This document shows positions 54,312 to 62,503 of a stretch of 64,000 nt of DNA, piece by piece. Position numbers and translations under genes: made by a program. The stretch is from Coriaria nepalensis. Taxonomy: Eukaryota > Streptophyta > Magnoliopsida > Cucurbitales > Coriariaceae. The notes beneath the pieces were generated by a model. That model was given only the letters and a program-made list of their open reading frames with translations, was not told where the DNA came from and made no database searches. The stretch's first letter is position 1; each line of letters opens with the position of its first letter. Where the stretch lies: NCBI GenBank assembly GCA_027186245.1, contig CP114490.1:5223001-5287000 (forward strand). The letters run 5' to 3'.

Positions 54312-54879
54312 ATTTTCACACATCAAACACAAATTCCGTGCATAACTTGCTAGTGATCATACAAGGACAATTGTGTCTTTATTTCACTTGAAAATCATTT
54401 TAATAGTCTTCTTAAGCCACTAAATCATTCGAATGATATTCGAACGAATTCTATTATCGCACTTCAACACAAGTTTCGTGCATAATATTCGAATGATATT
54501 TCAAGAAAACGTGTGCTTTTGTTTCACATGAAACACAAATTCAATGAGTCTTCCCAAGCCACAAAATCATTCGAATGCGATTCGAACAAATTCTATATTT
54601 GCACTTCAAACACAAGTTTCGTGCATAACATTCTAGTGATCTTTCAAGCAAACGTATGCTTTCGTTTCACATGAAACTCAATTCAGTGAGTCTCCTCAAC
54701 CCCCTAAATCATATGAATAAGGTTCGAACGAATTCTATTTTCGCACTTTAAACAGAAGTTTCGTGCATAACATGCTAAAGAATCTTTGAAGGACATGTGT
54801 TCCTGTTTTTCACCTTAGACTCATTTGAATGTGTCTCTTCAAGACACTAAACCATTTGAATGATGTTCAAATGAATTCT
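54312..54879 (+). repeat. Tetramer A-(B/A hybrid)-B-C3, 568 bp
   Basis: A is 54312-54452, the hybrid 54453-54594, B 54595-54736 and C3 54737-54879. A is full-length at its end apart from one missing base (TTTTAATAGTC), so this four-monomer unit is a different structure from the A'-B1-B2-C3 tetramers. It arose by insertion of a recombinant monomer. C3 has an extra base (GCTAAAGAATCTTTG). Confidence 0.85.
54453..54594 (+). repeat. Hybrid monomer: B first half, A second half
   Basis: It opens as B (TTATCGCACTTCAACACAAG, ATATTCGAATGATATTTCAA, TTTTGTTTCACATGAAAC). After GAAAC it continues ACAAATTCAATGAGTCTTCC, CAAGCCACAAAATCATTCG and AATGCGATTCGAAC, which is A. The switch is at about 54533-54545, where A and B share TTCAATGAGTCT. 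Total length remains 142 bp, so the exchange was in register. Confidence 0.85.
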
Positions 54880-56584
54880 ATTTTTAGACATCAAACACAA
54901 ATTCCGTGGATAACTTGCTAGTGATCATACAAGGACAGTTGTGTCTTTGTTTCTCCTGAAAATCATTTCAATGAGTCTTCCCAAGCCACTAAATCATTCG
55001 AATGAGATTCGAACGAATTATATATTCGCACTCCAAACACAAATTTCGTGCGTAACATTCTAATGATCTTCCAAGCAAACGTATGCTTTCATTTCACATG
55101 AAACTCAATTAAGTGAGTCTCCTCAACCCCCTAAATCATATGAATAAGGTTCGAACAAATTCTATTTTAAAACTTCAAACAGAAGTTTCGTGCATAACAT
55201 GAAAATCATCTTTGAAGGACATGTGTGCCTGTTTTTCACCTTGGACTCATTTGAATGTGTCTCTTCAAGACTCTAAAGCATTTGAATGATGTTCAAATGA
55301 ATTCTATTTTCACACATCAAACACAAATTATATGCATAACTTGCTAGTGATCATACAAGGACAGTTGTGTTTTTGTTACACCTGAAAATCATTTCAATGA
55401 GTCTTCCCAAGCCACTAAATCATTCGAATGAGATTCGAACGAATTATATATTCGCACTTCAAACACAAATTTCGTGCATAACATTCGAATGATCTTTCAA
55501 GCAAACGTATGCTTTCGTTTCACATGAAACTCAATTCAGTGAGTCTCCTCAACCCCCTAAATCATATGAATAAGGTTCGAACGAATTCTATTTTCGCACT
55601 TTAAACAGAAGTTTCGTGCATAACATGCTAAAGAATCTTTGAAGGACATGTGTTCCTGTTTTTCACCTTAGACTCATTTGAATGTGTCTCTTCAAGACAC
55701 TAAACCATTTGAATGATGTTCAAATGAATTCTATTTTTAGACATCAAACACAAATTCCGTGGATAACTTGCTAGTGATCATACAAGGACAGTTGTGTCTT
55801 TGTTTCTCCTGAAAATCATTTCAATGAGTCTTCCCAAGCCACTAAATCATTCGAATGAGATTTGAACGAATTATATATTCGCACTTCAAACACAAATTTC
55901 GTGCGTAACATTCTAATGATCTTTCAAGCAAACGTATGCTTTCGTTTCACATGAAACTCAATTAAGTGAGTCTCCTCAACGCCCTAAATCATATGAATAA
56001 GGTTCGAACAAATTCTATTTTCAAACTTCAAACAGAAGTTTCGTGCATAACATGCAAATCATCTTTGAAGGACATGTGTGCCTGTTTTTCACCTTGGACT
56101 CATTTGAATGTGTCTCTTCAAGACTCTAAAGCATTTGAATGATGTTCAAATGAATTCTATTTTCACACATCAAACACAAATTATATGCATAACTTGCTAG
56201 TGATCATACAAGGACAGTTGTGTCTTTGTTACACCTGAAAATCATTTCAATGAGTCTTCCCAAGCCACTAAATCATTCGAATGAGATTCGAACGAATTAT
56301 ATATTCGCACTTCAAACACAAATTTCGTGTATAACATTATAATGATCTTTCAAGCAAACGTATGCTTTCGTTTCACATGAAACTCAATTCAGTGAGTCTC
56401 CTCAACCCCCTAAATGATATGAATAAGGTTCGAACGAATTCTATTTTCAAACTTCAAAAAGAAGTTTCGTGCATAACATGCTAATAATCTTTGAAGGACA
56501 TGTGTGCCTATTTTTCACCTCTGACTCATTTGAATGTGTCTCTTCAAGCCACTAAACCATTTGAATGATGTTCAAATGAATTCT
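54880..56584 (+). repeat. Tandem duplication of a six-monomer (853 bp) block
   Basis: Copy 1 is 54880-55732 and copy 2 is 55733-56584. The first A of each has TTTTTAGACATC, CCGTGGATAACTTGC and TTTCTCCTGAAAATC. The second A of each has AAATTATATGCATAACTTGC. The extra-base C3 (GCTAAAGAATC) precedes both copies, so the duplicated tract actually begins at about 54640, inside the preceding B. Confidence 0.85.
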
Positions 56585-58274
56585 ATTTTCACACATAAAC
56601 CCAAATTTCGTGCATAATTGCTAGTAATTATACAAGGACAATTGTGTGTTTGTTTCACCTGAAAATCATTTCAATAGTCTTCTCAAGCCACTAAATCATT
56701 CGAATGATATTCGAATGAATTCTATTTTCGCACTTCAAACACAAGTTTCGTGCATAACATTCTAATGATATTGTAAGCAAACGTGTGCTTTTGTTTCACA
56801 TGAAACTCAATTCAGTGAGTCTTCTTAAGCCACTAAGTCATATGAATAATGTTCGAACGAAATCTATTTTCGCACTTCAAACAGAAGTTTCGTGCATAAC
56901 ATGCTAATGATCTTCGAAGGACATGTGTGCTTGTTTTTCACCTTAGACTCATTTGAATGTGTCTCATCATGACACTAAACCATTTGAATGATGTTCAAAT
57001 GAATTCTATTTTCACACATCAAATACAAATTCCCTACATAACTTGCTAGTGATCATACAAGGACAGTTATGTCTTTGTTTCACCTGAAAATCATTTCAAT
57101 GACTCTTCTCAAGCCACTAAATCATTAAATTGTGATTCGAACGAATTTTATTATCGCACTTCAAACACAAGTTTCGTGCATAACATTTGAATGATATTTC
57201 AAGCAAACGTGTGCTTTTGTTTCACTTGAAACTCAATTCCGTGAGTCTCCTCAAGCCACCAAATCATATGATCAAGGTTCGAAAGAATCCTATTTTCACA
57301 CTTCAAACAAATGTTTCGTGCATAACATGCTAATGATCTTTGAAGGACATGTGTGCTTGTTTTTCACCTTAGACTCATGTGAATGTGTCTCTTTAAGACA
57401 CTAAACCATTTGAATGATGTTCAAATGAATTCTATTTTCACACATCAAACACAAATTCCGTGCATAACTTGGTAGTGATCATACAAGGACAGTTGTGTCT
57501 TTGTTTCATCTGAAAATCATTTCAATAAGTCTTCTCACGCCACTAAATCATTCGAATGAATTCTATTTTCGCACTTCAAACACAAGTTTCGTGCATAACA
57601 TTCTAATGATATTTCAAGCAAACGTATGCTTTTGTTTCACATGAAACTCAATTCAGTGAGTCTCCTTAACCCACTAAATGATATGAATAAGGTTCGAACG
57701 AATTCTATTTTTGCACTTCAAACAGAAGTTTCGTGCATAACATGATAATGATCTTTGAAGGACATGTGTTCCTGTTTTTCACCTTAGACTCATTTGAATG
57801 TGTCTCTTCAAGACACTAAACCATTTGAATGATGTTAACATGAATTCTATTTTCACACATCAAACACAAATTCCGTTGATGACTTGCTAGTGATCGTACA
57901 AGGACAGTTGTGTCTTTGTTTCACCTGAAAATCATTTCAATGAGTCTTCCCAAGCCACTAAATCATTCGAATGAGATTCGAATGAATTCTATTTTCGCAC
58001 TTTAAACACAAGTTTCATGCATAACATTTGAATGATATTTCAAGCAAACATGTGCTTTTGTTTCACATGAAACTCAATTCCATGAGTCTCCTCAAGCCAC
58101 CAAATCATATGAATAAGGTTCGAACGAAATCTATTTTCACACTTCAAACAGAAGTTTCGTGGATAACATGCTAATGATCTTTGAATGACATGTGTGCTTG
58201 TTTTTCACCTTAGACTCATGTGAATGTGTTTCTTTAAGACACTAAACCATTTGAATGATGTTCAAATGAATTCT
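56585..58274 (+). repeat. A-B-C3 trimers including one short A' trimer (57434-57848)
   Basis: A starts are 56585 (423 bp unit), 57008, 57434 (415 bp) and 57849. The unit at 57434 has the 11 bp-deleted A' (CATTCGAATGAATTCT) but is followed by an ordinary B and C3, not B1-B2. It is the one place where the deletion is separated from B1. The A at 56585 has small losses (CACATAAACCC, GCATAATTGC). Confidence 0.83.
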
Positions 58275-58831
58275 ATTTTCACACATCAAACACAAATTCC
58301 GTGCACAACTTGGTAGTGATCATACAAGGACAGTTGTGTCTTTGTTTCATCTGAAAATCATTTCAATAAGTCTTCTCACGCCACTAAATCATTCGAATAA
58401 ATTCTATTTTCGCACTTCAAACACAAGTTTCGTGCATAACATTCAAATGATATTTCAAGCAAACAGGTACTTTTGTTTCACATGAAACTAAATTCAGTGT
58501 GTCTCCTTGACCCCCTAAATCATATGAATACGGTTCGAACGAATTCTATTTTCACATTTCAAACAAAAGTTTTGTGCTTAACATTCTAATGATATTTAAA
58601 GCAACCGTGTGTTTTTATTTCACATGAAACTCAATTCAGTGAGTCTCCTCAACCCAATAAATCATATCAATAAGGTTCAAACGAATTCTATTTTCGCACT
58701 TCAAACACAAGTTTCGTGCATGACATGCTAATGATCTTTAAAGGACATGTGTGCCTGTTTTTCAAATTGGACTCACTTGAATGTGTCTCTTCAAGACACT
58801 AAACCATTTGAGTGATGTTCAAATAAATTCA
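58275..58831 (+). repeat. Single A'-B1-B2-C3 tetramer (557 bp)
   Basis: A' ends CATTCGAATAAATTCT (11 bp deletion present). B1 has ATTCAAATGATATTTCAAGC, CAGGTACTTTTG and GTGTGTCTCCTTGACCCCC, slightly diverged from the other B1 copies. B2 starts TTTCACATTTCAAACAAAAG. C3 has the TTTTTCAAATTGGAC variant. It is isolated among trimers, with no tandem neighbour. Confidence 0.83.
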
Positions 58832-59683
58832 ATTTTCACACATTAAAGAGAAATTACGTGCATAACTTGCTAGTGATCATACAAGGATAGTTGTGTCTTT
58901 GTTTCACCTGAAAATCATTTCAATGAGTCCTCCCAAACCACTAAATCATTCGAATGAGATTCGAACGAATTATATATTTGCACTTCAAACACAAGTTTTG
59001 TGCATAACATTCTAATGATATTTCAAGCAAACGTGTGCTTTCGTTTCACATGAAACTCAATTCAGTGAGTCTCCTCAAGCCACTAAATCATATGAATAAG
59101 GTTCGAACGAATTCTATTTTCGCACTTTAAACAGAAGTTTCGTGCATAACATGCAAATGATCTTTCCAGGACATGTGTGCCTGTTTTTCAAATTGGACTC
59201 ATTTGAATGTGTCTCTTCAAGACATTAAACGGTTTGTATGATGTTCAAATGAATTCTATTTTCACACATCAAACACAAATTCCATGCACAACTTCCTAGT
59301 GATCATACAAGGACAGTTGTGTCTTTGTTTCACCTGAAAATCATTTCAATGAGTCTTCCCAAGCCACTAAATCATTCGGATGAGATTCGAACGAATTATA
59401 TATTCGCACTTCAAACACAAGTTTCGTGCATAACATTCGAATGATATTTCAAGCAAACGTGTCATTTTGATTCACATGAAACTCAATTCAATGAGTCTCC
59501 TCAGGCCACTAAATCATATGATCAAGGTTCGAACGAATTCTATTTTCGCACTTCAAATAGAAGTTTCGTGCATAGCATGCTAATGATCTTTGAAGGACAT
59601 GTGTGCTTGTTTTTCACCTTGGACTCATTTGAATGTGTCTCTTCAAGACACTAAACCATTTTAATGATGTTCAAATGAATTCT
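58832..59683 (+). repeat. Two A-B-C3 trimers
   Basis: A starts are 58832 and 59258, each 426 bp. The first A begins CACACATTAAAGAGAAATTA. The second A has CCATGCACAACTTCC. The second C has the CTTCAAATAGAAG and GCATAGCATGC states, also seen in the trimers at 44205 and 51921. No other sequence type is present. Confidence 0.82.
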
Positions 59684-60961
59684 ATTTTCACACATCAAAC
59701 ACAAATTCCATGCATAACTTGCTAGTGATCATACAATGACAGTTGTGTCTTTGGTTCACCTGAAAATCATTTCAATGAGTCTTCCCAAGCCACAAAATCA
59801 TTCGAATGAGATTCGAACGAATTATATATTCGCACTTCAAACACAAATTTCGTGCATAACATTCTAATGATCTTTCAAGCAAACGTGTGCTTTCGTTTCA
59901 CATGAAACTCAATTCAGCGAGTCTTCTCAAGCTACTAAATCATATGAATAAGGTTCGAACGAATTCTATTTTCGCACTTCAAACTGAAGTTTCGTGCATA
60001 ACATGGTAATGATCTTTGAAGGACATGTGTGCTTGTTTTTCACCTTGGACTCATTTGAATGTGTCTCTTCAAGACACTAAACCATTTTAATGATGTTCAA
60101 ATGAATTCTATTTTCACACATCAAACACAAATTCCATGCATAACTTGCTAGTGATCATACAATGACAGTTGTGTCTTTGGTTCACCTGAAAATCATTTCA
60201 ATGAGTCTTCCCAAGCCACAAAATCATTCGAATGAGATTCGAACGAATTATATATTCGCACTTCAAACACAAATTTCGTGCATAACATTCTAATGATCTT
60301 TCAAGCAAACGTGTGCTTTCGTTTCACATGAAACTCAATTCAGCGAGTCTTCTCAAGCCACTAAATCATATGAATAAGGTTCGAACGAATTCTATTTTCG
60401 CACTTCAAACTGAAGTTTCGTGCATAACATGGTAATGATCTTTGAAGGACATGTGTGCTTGTTTTTCACCTTGGACTCATTTGAATGTGTCTCTTCAAGA
60501 CACTAAACCATTTTAATGATGTTCAAATGAATTCTATTTTCACACATCAAACACAAATTCCATGCATAACTTGCTAGTGATCATACAATGACAGTTGTGT
60601 CTTTGGTTCACCTGAAAATCATTTCAATGAGTCTTCCCAAGCCACAAAATCATTCGAATGAGATTCGAACGAATTATATATTCGCACTTCAAACACAAAT
60701 TTCGTGCATAACATTCTAATGATCTTTCAAGCAAACGTGTGCTTTCGTTTCACATGAAACTCAATTCAGTGAGTCTCCTCAAGCCACTAAATCATATGAA
60801 TAAGGTTTGAACGAATTCTATTTTCGCACTTTAAACAGATGTTTCGTGCATAACATGCTAATGATCTTTGAAGGACATGTGTGCTTGTTTTTCACCTTAG
60901 ACTCATTTGAATGTGTCTCTTGAAGACACTAAACCATTTGAATGAGGTTCAAATGAATTCT
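59684..60961 (+). repeat. Three near-identical A-B-C3 trimers (426 bp)
   Basis: A starts are 59684, 60110 and 60536. Shared rare states are TACAATGACAGTTGTGTC with TTTGGTTCACCTG in A, and in the first two AATTCAGCGAGTCTTC in B, AAACTGAAGTTTCG and ACATGGTAATG in C. Between the first two units I see a single difference (T at 59933, C at 60359). The repeated tract starts in the C before 59684, at about 59593. Confidence 0.88.
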
Positions 60962-62503
60962 ATTTTCACACATGAAAGAGAAATTCCGTGCATAACTTGC
61001 TAGTGATCATACAAGGATAGTTGTGTTTTTGTTTCACCTGAAAATCATTTCGATAAGTCTTCTCAAACCACTAAATCATTCGAATGAATTCTATTTTCGC
61101 ACTTCAAACACAAGTTTCGTGCATAACATTCGAATGCTATTTCAAGCAAACAGGTACTTTTTTTTAACATGAAACAAAATTCAGTGGGTCTCCTCAACCC
61201 CCTAAATCATATGAATAAGGTTTCGAACGAATTCTATTTTCGCATTTCAAACACAAGTTTTGTGCATAACATTCTAATGATATTTCAAGCAAACGTGTGC
61301 TTTCGTTTCACATGAAACTCAATTCAGCGAGTCTTCTCAAGCCACTAAATCATATGAATAAGGTTCGAACGAATTCTATTTTCGCACTTCAAACTGAAGT
61401 TTCGTGCATAACATGGTAATGATCTTTGAAGGACATGTGTGCTTGTTTTTCACCTTGGACTCATTTGAATGTGTCTCTTCAAGACACTAAACCATTTTAA
61501 TGATGTTCAAATGAATTCTATTTTCACACATCAAACACAAATTCCATGCATAACTTGCTAGTGATCATACAATGACAGTTGTGTCTTTGGTTCACCTGAA
61601 AATCATTTCAATGAGTCTTCCCAAGCCACAAAATCATTCGAATGAGATTCGAACGAATTATATATTCGCACTTCAAACACAAATTTCGTGCATAACATTC
61701 TAATGATCTTTCAAGCAAACGTGTGCTTTCGTTTCACATGAAACTCAATTCAGTGAGTCTCCTCAAGCCACTAAATCATATGAATAAGGTTTGAACGAAT
61801 TCTATTTTCGCACTTTAAACAGATGTTTCGTGCATAACATGCTAATGATCTTTGAAGGACATGTGTGCTTGTTTTTCACCTTAGACTCATTTGAATGTGT
61901 CTCTTGAAGACACTAAACCATTTGAATGAGGTTCAAATGAATTCTATTTTCACACATTAAAGAGAAATTCCGTGCATAACTTGCTAGTGATCATACAAGG
62001 ATAGTTGTGTTTTTGTTTCACCTGAAAATCATTTCGATAAGTCTTCTCAAACCACTAAATCATTCGAATGAATTCTATTTTCGCACTTCAAACACAAGTT
62101 TCGTGCATAACATTCGAATGCTATTTCAAGCAAACAGGTACTTTTTTTTAACATGAAACAAAATTCAGTGGGTCTCCTCAACCCCCTAAATCATATGAAT
62201 AAGGTTTCGAACGAATTCTATTTTCGCATTTCAAACACAAGTTTTGTGCATAACATTCTAATGATATTTCAAGCAAACGTGTGCTTTCGTTTCACATGAA
62301 ACTCAATTCAGCGAGTCTTCTCAAGCCACTAAATCATATGAATAAGGTTCGAACGAATTCTATTTTCGCACTTTAAACAGAAGTTTCGTGCATAACATGC
62401 TAATGATCTTTGAAGGACATGTGTGCTTGTTTTTCAAATAGGACTCATTTGAATGTGTCTCTTCAAGACACTAAACGGTTTGAATGATGTTCAAATGAAT
62501 TCT
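60536..62503 (+). repeat. Tandem duplication of a seven-monomer (984 bp) block
   Basis: Copy 1 is 60536-61519 and copy 2 is 61520-62503. Each is a trimer (426 bp) followed by an A'-B1-B2-C3 tetramer (558 bp, at 60962 and 61946). Reading both, I find one substitution in about 850 bp (G at 60974, T at 61958) until the last C monomer. There the first copy has AAACTGAAG and ATGGTAATG and the second has AAACAGAAG and ATGCTAATG. This is the most homogeneous large block in the window. Confidence 0.9.

Noticed and set aside
54453..54594. Assembly error as the cause of the B/A hybrid
   Set aside because: The hybrid keeps a precise 142 bp length and in-register junction, and other hybrids of different type occur elsewhere, so recombination is the simpler reading. 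Only spanning long reads could settle it.
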